Shown here: piece after piece, positions 8,302-16,733 of the stretch
Position numbering within the stretch: position 1 is the stretch's first letter
How the letters are laid out: every line of letters begins with the position of its first letter
Notes under the pieces: generated by a model
Databases searched by the model: none
What the model was told of the DNA's origin: nothing
The model's input: the letters and a program-made list of their open reading frames with translations, nothing else
Program-made: the position numbers and the translations under genes
Assembly (NCBI GenBank): GCA_905478065.1
Contig: CAJQGZ010000029.1
Coordinates: 1-36,402, forward strand
Length of the DNA: 36,402 nucleotides
Direction: 5' to 3'
From: an uncultured bacterium
GTDB lineage: Bacteria > Fidelibacterota > Marinisomatia > Marinisomatales > UBA1611

Positions 8302-9027
8302 TTAGTCTTTTACGAAAAAGTTAGAATACACTTGATTTACATCATCATGATTATCAATAATTTCCATCAAATCCAAGACTTTATCAGCATCTTCAATATC
8401 AACACTTTGTAAAGAATTCGGGGACATTATAAGTTCTGATGATTTAATATTATATCCTCTTTTCTCAAGATTCTCTTTAACCACCATCAACTCATTTTGC
8501 TCTGTCGAGACATAAGCCTCATTTTCATTTATCTCAAAGTCATTAGCGCCACTTTCTAAAATATCATTTAACAAAGTATCTTCATCCGGTAAACTTGATA
8601 CCAATATTATCATTCCTACCCTTTTAAACATCCAAGAAACACTACCTGGCTCAGCTAAGCTACCATTATTTTTATTTAGGATATTCCTAAGCTCAGATAC
8701 AGTTCGGTTTTTATTATCTGTTATGACTTCCATATATATTGCTATACCAATCGGACCATATGCTTCATAAATCATTTCCTCATAATTAACTCCTTCAAGC
8801 TCTCCAGTGCCTTTTTTAATTGCTCTCAAAATATTATCTTGAGGCATATTATTGGACCGAGCATTAGATACTGCTCTTCTTAGCCGCGGATTTGCTTCTA
8901 AATCACCACCATTCAATCTAGCCGCAACTGTGATTTCTTTAATTATTTTTGTGAATACTTTCCCCCTTTTTGCATCTTGGGCTCCTTTACGATGTTTAAT
9001 ATTTGCCCACTTGCTATGCCCTGCCAT
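8302..9027 (-). CDS. yebC: YebC/PmpR-family regulatory protein
   Basis: The 241-aa protein has the hallmark N-terminus MAGHSKWANIKHRKGAQDAK, followed by FTKIIKEITVAAR, EAYGPIGIAIYMEVITDNKNRT and the GSVSWMFKRVG block. YebC proteins were long described as DNA-binding transcriptional regulators (PmpR, TACO1 relatives); more recent work links some members to translation of difficult sequences such as proline stretches. The length matches the family. It starts 5 bp after the SPOR-protein stop and leads directly into ruvC, which fits its usual neighbourhood. Confidence 0.95.
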   Translation of the reverse strand: MAGHSKWANIKHRKGAQDAKRGKVFTKIIKEITVAARLNGGDLEANPRLRRAVSNARSNNMPQDNILRAIKKGTGELEGVNYEEMIYEAYGPIGIAIYMEVITDNKNRTVSELRNILNKNNGSLAEPGSVSWMFKRVGMIILVSSLPDEDTLLNDILESGANDFEINENEAYVSTEQNELMVVKENLEKRGYNIKSSELIMSPNSLQSVDIEDADKVLDLMEIIDNHDDVNQVYSNFFVKD

Positions 9028-9032
9028 TATTT

Positions 9033-9467
9033 TCAGTCCTCAATGGTTGTTTTTGTTCTTATAATCCATGAATCTTTTACACCCAATCTAGAGATAGATT
9101 TAATTGCTTTTTCAGCATTTTTTCTAACCGTATAGTTTCCAATTCGAAGTTTATAAAGAGGGGTTTCAAAATCTATATAAACTGTATCGCCCAAAATATT
9201 TTGAAACCTTTTTGCTTCTGCTCTAGCAATTGAAGCAATTGAGGACTCAAAAATTTGAATTCGATAAACTTCGAATGTTCCAATTTTTATATTATTCATA
9301 GAGTCAATTAAGGGGATATGATACCCAGTTAACACTCTATTAATAATTAATGGAAACTCGGGTAATTTTTCATGTAAATCATTTTGATTAAACCAAAATA
9401 AAGAGTCACCTGATTGAGGAAAAGCATAAATATGAAGAAAAATAATTAGTATATTTTTTTTTATCAT
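9033..9467 (-). CDS. SPOR-domain protein, exported
   Basis: A 144-aa protein starting at the ATG that overlaps the batE stop (ATGA, 9464-9467), which gives a good signal peptide (MIKKNILIIFLHIYAFPQ). A start 30 bp further upstream is possible but would place charged residues before the signal. The C-terminal half (about 65-140: FEVYRIQIFESSIASIARAE, YKLRIGNYTVRKNAEKAIKS) has the repeating strand-helix-strand pattern of SPOR domains, which bind glycan strands denuded of stem peptides. The function is probably periplasmic and cell-wall-associated. It lies between the bat cluster and yebC. Confidence 0.72.
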   Translation of the reverse strand: MIKKNILIIFLHIYAFPQSGDSLFWFNQNDLHEKLPEFPLIINRVLTGYHIPLIDSMNNIKIGTFEVYRIQIFESSIASIARAEAKRFQNILGDTVYIDFETPLYKLRIGNYTVRKNAEKAIKSISRLGVKDSWIIRTKTTIED

Positions 9468-10213
9468 AGTTTTCGAAAAGTATTTGAAGGAATCCAAGCT
9501 TTATCGCCATTAATAATAGCTATTTCAATCCAATCTCCTTGCCTTTGATAAATTTTTGCTCTGGTACCTTCATTAATAGTAAAAAGCATTGTGTTTTCCC
9601 CAACAAAAGGACCGGAATATGCATTAACCTCATTTGAAATAATAATTCCAGGTTGCTGTGAATTTTGTTCAAAAAATAAGTCAATTAAAATCAAATGTAA
9701 TACGGTGATTAAAATAACAAGCATGAAAAGAGATTTTTGCACAATTCCATTACTTAATATAAAAAATTTTGATGCCACAAAAAAACAAACTGTGAATAGA
9801 ACAACTAAACTTCCAATAAGAAGCCATTCATTAAAAGTATAATTTGATTTAATGCTTATATATGTTTGAACAGGTAAAAACTCCGATGGTAATACTATTC
9901 GGTCTTTCATAGATGCCATTGCTATTTCTAAATTATATTTTGCATCACCCAATCTTGGATTAAGCAAGATTGCTTTGTTATATGCCCAAATAGATTGCCC
10001 AACAAACCCTTGTCTATAATAGGCATTTCCGAGATTATAATATAGATCACTACTATGAAGACCATCCAAAATAATCTTTTCATAAAGCTCAATTGAATCA
10101 CCATAATTACCTTCATTATAATGTGAATTTGCAGCTTCAAATATTCCAAATTCGTTATTTGCTGTAACGATTGAGATAATTGTGATGTATATAAAAGTTT
10201 TAATTATTAACAT
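9464..10213 (-). CDS. batE: BatE-like protein (TPR + bacterial SH3-like domain)
   Basis: A 249-aa membrane protein. It has a signal peptide (1-19), tetratricopeptide repeats (about 22-100: NSHYNEGNYGDSIELYEKII, DLYYNLGNAYYRQG, IWAYNKAILLNPRLGDAKYN), two membrane helices (about 130-150 and 160-180) and a C-terminal SH3-like domain (195-249) with VNAYSGPFVGENTMLF and GDWIEIAIINGDKAWIPS. This architecture is that of BatE in the Bacteroides aerotolerance operon. It overlaps batD by 7 bp. The exact biochemical role of Bat proteins is not established; they are proposed to act in the periplasm under oxidative stress. Confidence 0.82.
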   Translation of the reverse strand: MLIIKTFIYITIISIVTANNEFGIFEAANSHYNEGNYGDSIELYEKIILDGLHSSDLYYNLGNAYYRQGFVGQSIWAYNKAILLNPRLGDAKYNLEIAMASMKDRIVLPSEFLPVQTYISIKSNYTFNEWLLIGSLVVLFTVCFFVASKFFILSNGIVQKSLFMLVILITVLHLILIDLFFEQNSQQPGIIISNEVNAYSGPFVGENTMLFTINEGTRAKIYQRQGDWIEIAIINGDKAWIPSNTFRKL

Positions 10214-11934
10214 GTTTCATCAATTTTTTTAAGTATTTTAGAAATATTTTGGCTTACTATTTTCTTATCGTCAATCGATGCAAACCCATAAGACATTCTA
10301 TCGCAAATTTTTACTACTTCAATAAGCTCGTTTAATAGTTCTTTAGGTATAAAATCTTTAAGGAGGTCGCTGATAGACATAGTATCAAGGTTAGCATTGG
10401 AAAGTTGAAATCTATCTTTTAAAAAAACATAAATAATTTTTGAATTATCAAAAGAATCATCATAAGAATAATTTTCAATAGATCTAATAGCTTTTTTCAA
10501 TGCACTATTTTTTATTTTTCCAGGCAATCTATCTAGATTATAACCAATTACGTATTTAGCTAATAAAGGTGAAATTAAAATCAAGACACTTAATATGTAG
10601 ATATAAAAGGCATAAGAAAAGGAATGCGGAATTATTGGAGAGAACTGAACTTTACCCATGTGGATGTATTTAATATCTTTGCCAATCACTTCAATATCTC
10701 TCTTGGTAAGTCCATTATTTACTAAATAGTTCTTACTTAGTTTTTTAACAAAAACAGACTGTGGTTTTGATGTCAACCTTTGCCATTTTTCAAGTTTAGG
10801 ATTAAAATAAGTAAGTGCTATTGGAGGGATAGTTAATTTCCCTGGTAGCCTAGGAACCAAGATGTATTCCCATGTCATTTTACCAGAAAATTCATCTCTA
10901 AATACATTTTTCTCAAATCGCTCCTTGGGTGAAAATTGATCGATTTCGTCAGAAAATTTAATTTCAGGTAGAGTAAACAAACCCATATTACCAGTTCCAT
11001 TAATTGATATTTTAAATGTTATGGCTTCATTTACGATAGTCGAATCAACGTCAGTTTCAGTGAAAATTTTAAAACTCCCAACTCCACCAGTAAACCCACT
11101 AGGCCTTAGACCTGGATATTTTTTAATAGCCACTTTATTCTCCTGGGTCTTTAATATTTTAGTTTCGGTTTCTGTAAAAAAAGAGTCAAAAAAAGGATTG
11201 AAAAATGGGTCTCTATTGTTTCTTTTTTTATTTTTTTGTTTTTTCACTTTTACAGATAAAGGTTGTAAAACATGCTCTTTACCTGAAATAGGAAATAATG
11301 CTACCTTATATAAAGTACCCTCCTGATAGTTAACTCCGTTAAGAGAAATATTTTTAAACTTGATCTGATTTGGCCTAAAAATTTCTTCAGCCCAAAACCC
11401 TGCAAATTTCGGAATTTCAAATGGCTCAATTGAACACTCCACTTTCCTGTATATTTTATAAGTCAGTATAATTTGCTCTCCCAGATACACTTTATCTTTA
11501 TTTAATTCTGCTGAAATAAAAACGTCTAAGTCTTTCTTACTTAATTTAGATTTTTCCACCAGGATTATAATTTTATTTGTGGATATTTTTTCACCTCCAA
11601 TCGATATATTTAAAGAAGGTATTATTAACCTGCCTACTTTTTTTGGAGAAATCATCCAAGACATGATTTTTGAATTGGTCATTCGACCATTAATCCACTG
11701 CATAGTAGTTTGCTGACTCGGGCCACTAATTATATCAAAATCTTTAAAGATACTACTGGCATTGAGATCTCCAAACGAAATTGTACTTTCTAATTCAATT
11801 TTAAAATTTATAACATCGTCAAGAGTAACATTATTCTTATCAACAATTGCTTTAGCCTGAAAACCAAATATAAAAGACGATTTAAAAATTAATATAAAAC
11901 AAATTTTTATCATCTTATTACCAATCTTTTTCAT
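10207..11934 (-). CDS. batD: BatD-family membrane protein
   Basis: A 575-aa protein with a signal peptide (ICFILIFKSSFIFGFQA), a long beta-rich periplasmic region and one C-terminal membrane helix (around 452-475), followed by a cytoplasmic helical tail. BatD landmarks are visible: QAKAIVDKNNVTLDDVINFKI, the repeated Ig-like segment VYLGEQIILTYKIYRKVE, PFFNPFFDSFF, and a PRLPGKLTIPPIALTYFNP block near the end of the exported part. The ATG used overlaps the batC-like stop by 17 bp. A second in-frame ATG at 11913 would avoid the overlap and place the signal peptide at the N-terminus; both are plausible. Confidence 0.85.
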   Translation of the reverse strand: MKKIGNKMIKICFILIFKSSFIFGFQAKAIVDKNNVTLDDVINFKIELESTISFGDLNASSIFKDFDIISGPSQQTTMQWINGRMTNSKIMSWMISPKKVGRLIIPSLNISIGGEKISTNKIIILVEKSKLSKKDLDVFISAELNKDKVYLGEQIILTYKIYRKVECSIEPFEIPKFAGFWAEEIFRPNQIKFKNISLNGVNYQEGTLYKVALFPISGKEHVLQPLSVKVKKQKNKKRNNRDPFFNPFFDSFFTETETKILKTQENKVAIKKYPGLRPSGFTGGVGSFKIFTETDVDSTIVNEAITFKISINGTGNMGLFTLPEIKFSDEIDQFSPKERFEKNVFRDEFSGKMTWEYILVPRLPGKLTIPPIALTYFNPKLEKWQRLTSKPQSVFVKKLSKNYLVNNGLTKRDIEVIGKDIKYIHMGKVQFSPIIPHSFSYAFYIYILSVLILISPLLAKYVIGYNLDRLPGKIKNSALKKAIRSIENYSYDDSFDNSKIIYVFLKDRFQLSNANLDTMSISDLLKDFIPKELLNELIEVVKICDRMSYGFASIDDKKIVSQNISKILKKIDETC

Positions 11935-12715
11935 ATCTTAATATCTTTGATTTTAAAATTTTTTGTTTTTGATTAATCTCTTCTTGACCTTTAAGAGCAT
12001 TTAAAATAGCCTCTGCTTGAATCATCTGGTCAGATTTTTCTTTTTCAATATTATCAGCACTACTGCTACCCTCTTGGTCTTGATTCTCTTGCTGTTCTTG
12101 GCTACCCTCTTGGTCTTGATTCTCTTGCTGTTCTTGGCTACCCTCTTGATCTTGATTCTCTTGCTGTTCTTGGCTACCCTCTTGGTCTTGATTCTCTTGC
12201 TGTTCTTGGCTACCCTCTTGATCTTGATTCTCTTGCTGTTCTTGGCTACCCTCTTGATCTTGATTCTCTTGCTGTTCTTGGCTACCCTCTTGATCTTGAT
12301 TCTCTTGCTGTTCTTCATTTTTCATTTTTTTTAATATTTCATAATTGATTTTTGTATCAACATCACTTGGATTTAACTCTAAAGCTTTTTTATATAATTT
12401 CAAACTCTTACTTATTTCATCTTTATCCTGCAAAATTCGAGCAATATTATATAAAGCTTTGGATTGAATGATATCGTTATCTGATTTAGAAGCGTCTTCA
12501 AAGCTTTTCAAGGCAAGGTCGATGTTATCATTGTAATAAGCGCTTGAACCCAATCCCAATTCAGCAGCGGCATCACCTTTTCTCTTTTTGAGTACTTTTT
12601 TATAATATTCAATTGCTTCACTGTATTTTTTATCATTAAAAAGCTCTATTCCTTTATCTTGTGCAAAAGAAAAAGAAAAAAGAAAGGATAAAACATAAAT
12701 AGTTAATCTAGACAT
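11918..12715 (-). CDS. batC: BatC-like TPR protein with Gln/Glu-rich tandem repeat
   Basis: A 265-aa exported protein. I chose the ATG at 12715 because it gives a clean signal peptide (MSRLTIYVLSFLFSFSFA) 10 bp after batB; a longer open frame upstream merely overlaps batB. Residues 20-130 hold three TPR units (GIELFNDKKYSEAIEYYKKV, ELGLGSSAYYNDNIDLALKS, ALYNIARILQDKDEISKSLK). Residues 135-218 are seven copies of EQQENQDQEGSQ. The C-terminus (AEAILNALKGQEEINQK) resembles the BatC tail. Position between batB and batD and the TPR fold support BatC. The repeat is far more regular than the usual low-complexity tract of BatC proteins. Confidence 0.8.
   Translation of the reverse strand: MSRLTIYVLSFLFSFSFAQDKGIELFNDKKYSEAIEYYKKVLKKRKGDAAAELGLGSSAYYNDNIDLALKSFEDASKSDNDIIQSKALYNIARILQDKDEISKSLKLYKKALELNPSDVDTKINYEILKKMKNEEQQENQDQEGSQEQQENQDQEGSQEQQENQDQEGSQEQQENQDQEGSQEQQENQDQEGSQEQQENQDQEGSQEQQENQDQEGSSSADNIEKEKSDQMIQAEAILNALKGQEEINQKQKILKSKILRYEKDW
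12065..12316 (-). repeat. 36-bp tandem repeat, 7 copies, inside batC-like gene
   Basis: Seven head-to-tail 36-bp units encoding EQQENQDQEGSQ in the gene frame. Copies differ mainly at one synonymous base: the second Asp codon is GAC in the first, second and fourth units by plus-strand order and GAT in the others. The last base of the unit at the high-coordinate end also differs. Multiples of three preserve the frame. The repeat opens long shadow frames on both strands that are not genes. Confidence 0.97.
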
Positions 12716-12725
12716 TTTGATAAAC

Positions 12726-13718
12726 TTACAGTTTCCTTGTTGGTAATAGGAATGCCATAAAAAAGAACAAAAACGAAATAAATGCCAAAGGTTGAAAACG
12801 CTCTTCAAATTGAGAATATTCATGCGAATTAATTTGCCTCTTCTCCATTGCATCGATAACATTATTTAAATCCGAATAATTATCCCCTTCGTTTGAAAAG
12901 TGAAAAAAACGACCACCTCCAGCTAGTGCGATATCTTCAAGCATTTTTATATTAAGAATTGAATTTATAAGCTTACCATTTTTATCCCTTTTGTATTCAA
13001 TGTCATCGCTCTGTTTTTGTTTTATTGGTATCAAACTACCAATTTTAGAGCCAACCCCTATTGTATGAATTTCAACCCCTGCTTCATAAGCTTTTTTTGC
13101 CAAATTTATTGCGTTACCTTCATGGTCTTCACCATCAGTTACTAGAAGCATAACCTTATAATTATTTTGATCTTTTTTAACTGTAGTAATGGATAATTCC
13201 ATAGCAGAGCTAATAGAGGTACCCTGATTTGGAATCATTTCCGTATCAATTGCAGATAAAAACAATAATGCAGCCTCATAATCTGTTGTAAGAGGAAGAT
13301 ATAAATGACTAGTTCCCGCAAAAACTATTATCGAAACTCTATCTCCTTTTAATTTTTGAATTAGTTTACCAATTTCATATTTCGCTTTTTCTATCCTCGA
13401 CGGCTTAACGTCTGATGCATTCATACTTATGGATGTATCAAATGCGATAACTAAATCAACACCTTGCCTTTCAACTTTTTTCACTTTAGCTCCAAATTGA
13501 GGACCTGCTGTAGATAATATTAGACAAAAAATTCCAAATAAAATTAAATACCTAACTGTTTTTTGGTTTCTAAAGTTAATATTTTTGTAATTAATGTCTT
13601 TTATGTTTTGCTTAGCGTAAGGGAAAATATCTTTTTTAAAATTCGGGTATAATTCTAAAATAAATTGAACAATTAACGGAATCAGAAGTAAAAAAAGCCA
13701 AGGATTACTAAAATTCAT
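12726..13718 (-). CDS. batB: BatB-like von Willebrand factor A membrane protein
   Basis: A 330-aa protein from the ATG at 13718, which overlaps the batA stop by one base (TAATG); an upstream extension inside batA is not supported. It has N-terminal membrane helices (about 7-22 and 57-75), a VWA domain with MIDAS motif DTSIS (94-98), LPLTTDYEAALLFLS, VTDGEDHEG, and a C-terminal membrane helix. The layout is that of BatB, a membrane-anchored metal-dependent adhesion-type domain facing the periplasm. It is paralogous to batA next door. Confidence 0.88.
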   Translation of the reverse strand: MNFSNPWLFLLLIPLIVQFILELYPNFKKDIFPYAKQNIKDINYKNINFRNQKTVRYLILFGIFCLILSTAGPQFGAKVKKVERQGVDLVIAFDTSISMNASDVKPSRIEKAKYEIGKLIQKLKGDRVSIIVFAGTSHLYLPLTTDYEAALLFLSAIDTEMIPNQGTSISSAMELSITTVKKDQNNYKVMLLVTDGEDHEGNAINLAKKAYEAGVEIHTIGVGSKIGSLIPIKQKQSDDIEYKRDKNGKLINSILNIKMLEDIALAGGGRFFHFSNEGDNYSDLNNVIDAMEKRQINSHEYSQFEERFQPLAFISFLFFFMAFLLPTRKL

Positions 13719-14686
13719 TAAGTCGCAACCTTGAAAAAATATCTTTTTAAAAATAAATAGAAAAAAGACAATATTAATGCAGGTACTAAGAACCATCTGA
13801 ATAGCTCATAATATGTTGTAAAACTTTTTATTTCGATCTCAGATCTCTCTAAAATACTTATTTCATCATATATTGCTGATAAGGCTTCTTTATCAGTGGC
13901 TCTAAAAAACTTACCACCTGTTTCTTTTGAAATCATTTTTAATGTTTCTATATCTATTTCATTTCGAATTAATCCTCTACCCGGTATGCGAGAAACAGAG
14001 TTATCGGTCCCTGCGGCAATCGTATAAATTTTTATCCCAAACTCACTTGCTAAATTTGATGCTGTAGTGGGGTCTATTTCACCACTATTATTACTTCCAT
14101 CTGATAACAGAATCATTATTTTACTTTTAGATTGACTATCTCTTAGCCTATTTGTAGCATTAGCAATTGCCATTCCTATGGCTGTGCCGTCATAATCTTT
14201 ACTAGCAACACTAATTTCATCAACTAGCTTGGATAGAACATTTATATCAGTTGTAAGTGGACATTGAATGAATGATTGACCAGCGAAAACCAATATACCC
14301 AACCTATCACCTTCTCTTGATTCGATGAATTCTTTAGCTGTTTTTTTAACTACCTCTAAGCGATTTGGAGAGAAGTCATCTGCTAACATACTACTTGAGA
14401 TATCTAGAACAAGTAAGATGTCAATGATTTCAACCTTAGACTTAACTAATTCATCAATTTTTTGAGGTCTTGCAATGGCTACTATAATCAGTGCTAAAAT
14501 CGTAACTTCAATTATTTTTAGAATTTTATTCTTATACTCTCCATTAGTTTTAACATTGCTCGTAAAAAAATGCTCAGAAGAGAATAAAACTGTTCCCTCA
14601 AATTTATTACTATAGTACTTGTAATAATACACTATAAGGGGAACTAATAATAAAAAAAGTAGAAATAAAGGGTTTTGAAAATTCAA
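13718..14686 (-). CDS. batA: BatA-like von Willebrand factor A membrane protein
   Basis: The 322-aa protein has N-terminal membrane helices (about 7-22 and 57-73), a VWA domain with MIDAS motif DISSS (95-99), GDRLGILVFAGQSF, CPLTTDINVLSKLV, a threonine in DYDGTAIGMAIA and LLSDGSNNSG, and a C-terminal membrane helix. This is the first gene of the bat cluster. It is preceded by a 108-bp AT-rich gap (14687-14794), the largest break in this half of the window, in which I see no convincing promoter. The usual upstream moxR AAA+ ATPase and DUF58 genes are absent. Confidence 0.88.
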   Translation of the reverse strand: MNFQNPLFLLFLLLVPLIVYYYKYYSNKFEGTVLFSSEHFFTSNVKTNGEYKNKILKIIEVTILALIIVAIARPQKIDELVKSKVEIIDILLVLDISSSMLADDFSPNRLEVVKKTAKEFIESREGDRLGILVFAGQSFIQCPLTTDINVLSKLVDEISVASKDYDGTAIGMAIANATNRLRDSQSKSKIMILLSDGSNNSGEIDPTTASNLASEFGIKIYTIAAGTDNSVSRIPGRGLIRNEIDIETLKMISKETGGKFFRATDKEALSAIYDEISILERSEIEIKSFTTYYELFRWFLVPALILSFFYLFLKRYFFKVAT

Positions 14687-14794
14687 GATTATTTTTATTT
14701 AATTATCTAAAAAATAAACGTACCAAAGTAGGCATTGTTCAAAAATAATGTTTAAAAGATAATATTTAAAAAAATTAAATAATTATAATAGAGG

Positions 14795-15025
14795 CTACTC
14801 TTCCGAGTCGCTGCTCTTATTTTTATCTTCAGATTCAATAACATCCATTATTTCTTTTTTACTAGAGTCTACAGCCTCTCTGAACTCATTAATTCCTAGT
14901 CCTAACCCTCTAGCAAGCTCAGGCAACCTTTTTGCTCCAAATAAAACGAGCACGACAACAAGAACCAATAAAATTTCCCATGGCCCTAAATTAAAAAATG
15001 CTAATTGAAATTGTGATGACATCAT
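14795..15025 (-). CDS. tatA: Sec-independent translocase subunit TatA
   Basis: The 76-aa protein has a short periplasmic N-terminus, a single membrane helix (about 15-30: PWEILLVLVVVLVLFG), the family hinge FGAKRLPEL, an amphipathic helix (ARGLGLGINEFREAVDS) and a charged acidic tail. TatA forms the pore for folded, twin-arginine-tagged proteins. The start has two adjacent Met codons and either could be used. It sits 17 bp after a DUF4321 gene. tatC is not in the window. TatB is less likely because of the short tail. Confidence 0.92.
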   Translation of the reverse strand: MMSSQFQLAFFNLGPWEILLVLVVVLVLFGAKRLPELARGLGLGINEFREAVDSSKKEIMDVIESEDKNKSSDSEE

Positions 15026-15042
15026 AAAATCCCCATATTAAT

Positions 15043-15330
15043 TTATCGAAGGTATCTCAATATATAGTAAGCAATTGCTATACCAATTACACTAGTAAAA
15101 TTAAAACTCATAGATAACCCAAATTTCAGAACAATAACATTTAAATCTATAACAATCACTCCTAAATCATTACCAACTAATCCACCCAAATCAAAATTTA
15201 TTGAAGTAAGAAAAAAATCTTTCACCACACTTTCAGGAAGCATGAGAGAAAATACGTTGCCAAAAACGCTTCCAAAAATCGCACCTATAAAAAGTGAAAT
15301 GACTATTATGTTAACTTTACGTTTTTGCAC
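15043..15330 (-). CDS. DUF4321-like small membrane protein
   Basis: A 95-aa protein with two hydrophobic segments: an N-terminal helix (IIVISLFIGAIFGSVFGNVFS) and a C-terminal one ending KFGLSMSFNFTSVIGIAIAY. The closing FGLSxxxNxxSVIGI pattern and size resemble DUF4321, an uncharacterised family. The start is GTG at 15330. It lies directly upstream of tatA and downstream of pssA, and its function is unknown. A link to phospholipid synthesis or Tat export is suggested only by position. Confidence 0.6.
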   Translation of the reverse strand: MQKRKVNIIVISLFIGAIFGSVFGNVFSLMLPESVVKDFFLTSINFDLGGLVGNDLGVIVIDLNVIVLKFGLSMSFNFTSVIGIAIAYYILRYLR

Positions 15331-15373
15331 TATCTACTTTTTTCATTTTAATATCGTATCATATTAAGAATAC

Positions 15374-16099
15374 TTAAAGATTGGTTGTTCTAAGTCTATA
15401 TGCCCATAAAACGGTATTAGTTATGATGTAACCCATGCATATAGGTAAGAGCGCAAAACCCTTCCAAATAATTAAAGAAAATGATGAGACTATCAAAATT
15501 ATTAATAATAATGAATTAGAATGACTAGATTTAAAAGTAATTAATGGTGCTTTTGGAAAATGAATTGGACTAAGCATTAATAATCCCAAAACTCCAACTA
15601 GCGACAGGCCTAGTCTTGGATCGCCATAAAAGCCACCTCCAACAATTTTGTTATTAAAATACATAAACGCTAGAATAGTTACGGTGGATATTGGTGTAGA
15701 TAATCCAATAAAATAACTTTTAGGGTTATCTTCATCACTTACTAAATTATACTTTGCTAATCTAACAGTGCCTGCGACTAGAGGAATGAAGCTAAAAATA
15801 GAACCAACTATTGTATTTAATTCACTACAGTAAATATTATATACTAAAACTGAAGGTGCGACACAGAACGAGACAACATCAGCTAACGAATCAAACTCAA
15901 CACCAAACTTTGAAGAAATTCCTAATAACCTTGCAATTTTTCCATCAAAAATATCCATCAGCCCAGCAAGCAATATTAAAAAACCTGCCTCAATGTATTT
16001 CCCGTTCATTATAAGTAATATAGATGAAAAACCCAAAAACATATTTAATATAGTAAGGGTGTTAGGGAAAAATCTTTTTTTCGAAATTTTAACTTTCAT
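15374..16099 (-). CDS. pssA: CDP-diacylglycerol--serine O-phosphatidyltransferase
   Basis: A 241-aa membrane enzyme that makes phosphatidylserine from CDP-diacylglycerol and serine. It carries the full CDP-alcohol phosphatidyltransferase signature DG-x2-AR-x8-G-x3-D-x3-D: DGKIAR, eight residues, then GVEFDSLAD. It has about seven to eight hydrophobic helices and the FFPNTLTILNMFLGF opening typical of the Bacillus-type PssA. It overlaps psd by 11 bp, so the two consecutive steps to phosphatidylethanolamine are encoded together. Confidence 0.92.
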   Translation of the reverse strand: MKVKISKKRFFPNTLTILNMFLGFSSILLIMNGKYIEAGFLILLAGLMDIFDGKIARLLGISSKFGVEFDSLADVVSFCVAPSVLVYNIYCSELNTIVGSIFSFIPLVAGTVRLAKYNLVSDEDNPKSYFIGLSTPISTVTILAFMYFNNKIVGGGFYGDPRLGLSLVGVLGLLMLSPIHFPKAPLITFKSSHSNSLLLIILIVSSFSLIIWKGFALLPICMGYIITNTVLWAYRLRTTNL

Positions 16100-16733
16100 A
16101 AGTGCCTAAAATTGTCTCTCCTCCATATACTTTCTGATTTAGCTCAATATTTAAATTAATGTTATGAGGAAGGATGATATCGGTTCTTGAGCCAAATCTA
16201 ATAAACCCCAGTCTATCACCTGCTAACATTTTTTTACCTTCTTTTGCATAACACAATATTCTTCTAGCAACTAAGCCTGCAATTTGCTTAACTACAATAA
16301 TCCCAAATTCAGTATCTATCGAAATTTCCATTCTTTCATTTTTATCGGAGGCTCTATGATTAAAAGCAGCTAAAAAATCTCCTTTAACGTATTTAACATT
16401 AATAAATTTACCATCAACAGGCATTCTATTGGCATGAACATTAAAAACGCTTAGAAAGATAGAAATAAGTTTTAATTTCTTTCCACTTTTAGGATCTTCA
16501 AATTCTTTAATTTTGATTATTTTGCCATCTGCAGGCGATATTATTGAATTTTTATTTTTTGGTATAACTCTTGATGGATCTCTAAAAAAATTTAGACAAA
16601 AAAGTAATACTACAAAAATTGTTATTTGAACAAAAAGGATGTCAAATTCAGTTAAATAATTAAAAGCAGAAGTGATTCCAAAAATAACAATTAAAGGATA
16701 AACTATTATATTTCCTTCAGAAGCTAATCTCAT
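16089..16733 (-). CDS. psd: Phosphatidylserine decarboxylase (short, PSD-A type)
   Basis: A 214-aa pyruvoyl enzyme converting phosphatidylserine to phosphatidylethanolamine. Two N-terminal membrane helices (about 8-50) precede the catalytic part with FFRDPSR, ISPADGKI, SVFNVHANRMPVDG and, near the end, RFGSRTDI. Self-cleavage is expected between G181 and S182, and S182 becomes the pyruvoyl group. The short size is typical for the PSD-A family. Its ATG overlaps the protease stop as ATGA (16730-16733). Confidence 0.92.
   Translation of the reverse strand: MRLASEGNIIVYPLIVIFGITSAFNYLTEFDILFVQITIFVVLLFCLNFFRDPSRVIPKNKNSIISPADGKIIKIKEFEDPKSGKKLKLISIFLSVFNVHANRMPVDGKFINVKYVKGDFLAAFNHRASDKNERMEISIDTEFGIIVVKQIAGLVARRILCYAKEGKKMLAGDRLGFIRFGSRTDIILPHNINLNIELNQKVYGGETILGTYES

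Noticed and set aside
12017-12334. Plus-strand Leu-rich repeat frame and a minus-strand Lys/Arg-rich frame (12022-12318) over the batC repeat
   Set aside because: Both are shadow frames created by the 36-bp unit. The batC-like frame has a signal peptide, TPRs and a conserved tail, so it is the real one.
12716-12862. Upstream extension of the batC-like gene (49 extra residues)
   Set aside because: It lies wholly inside batB in another frame. The ATG at 12715 gives a clean signal peptide.
13719-13796. Upstream extension of batB (26 extra residues)
   Set aside because: It overlaps the batA C-terminus; the TAATG junction at 13718 gives the expected MNFSNPWLFLLL start, which parallels batA.
14687-14794. 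Promoter or terminator between tatA and batA
   Set aside because: AT-rich with T-runs and a TTGAAC word, but no stable GC-containing stem and no matching -10 at suitable distance.
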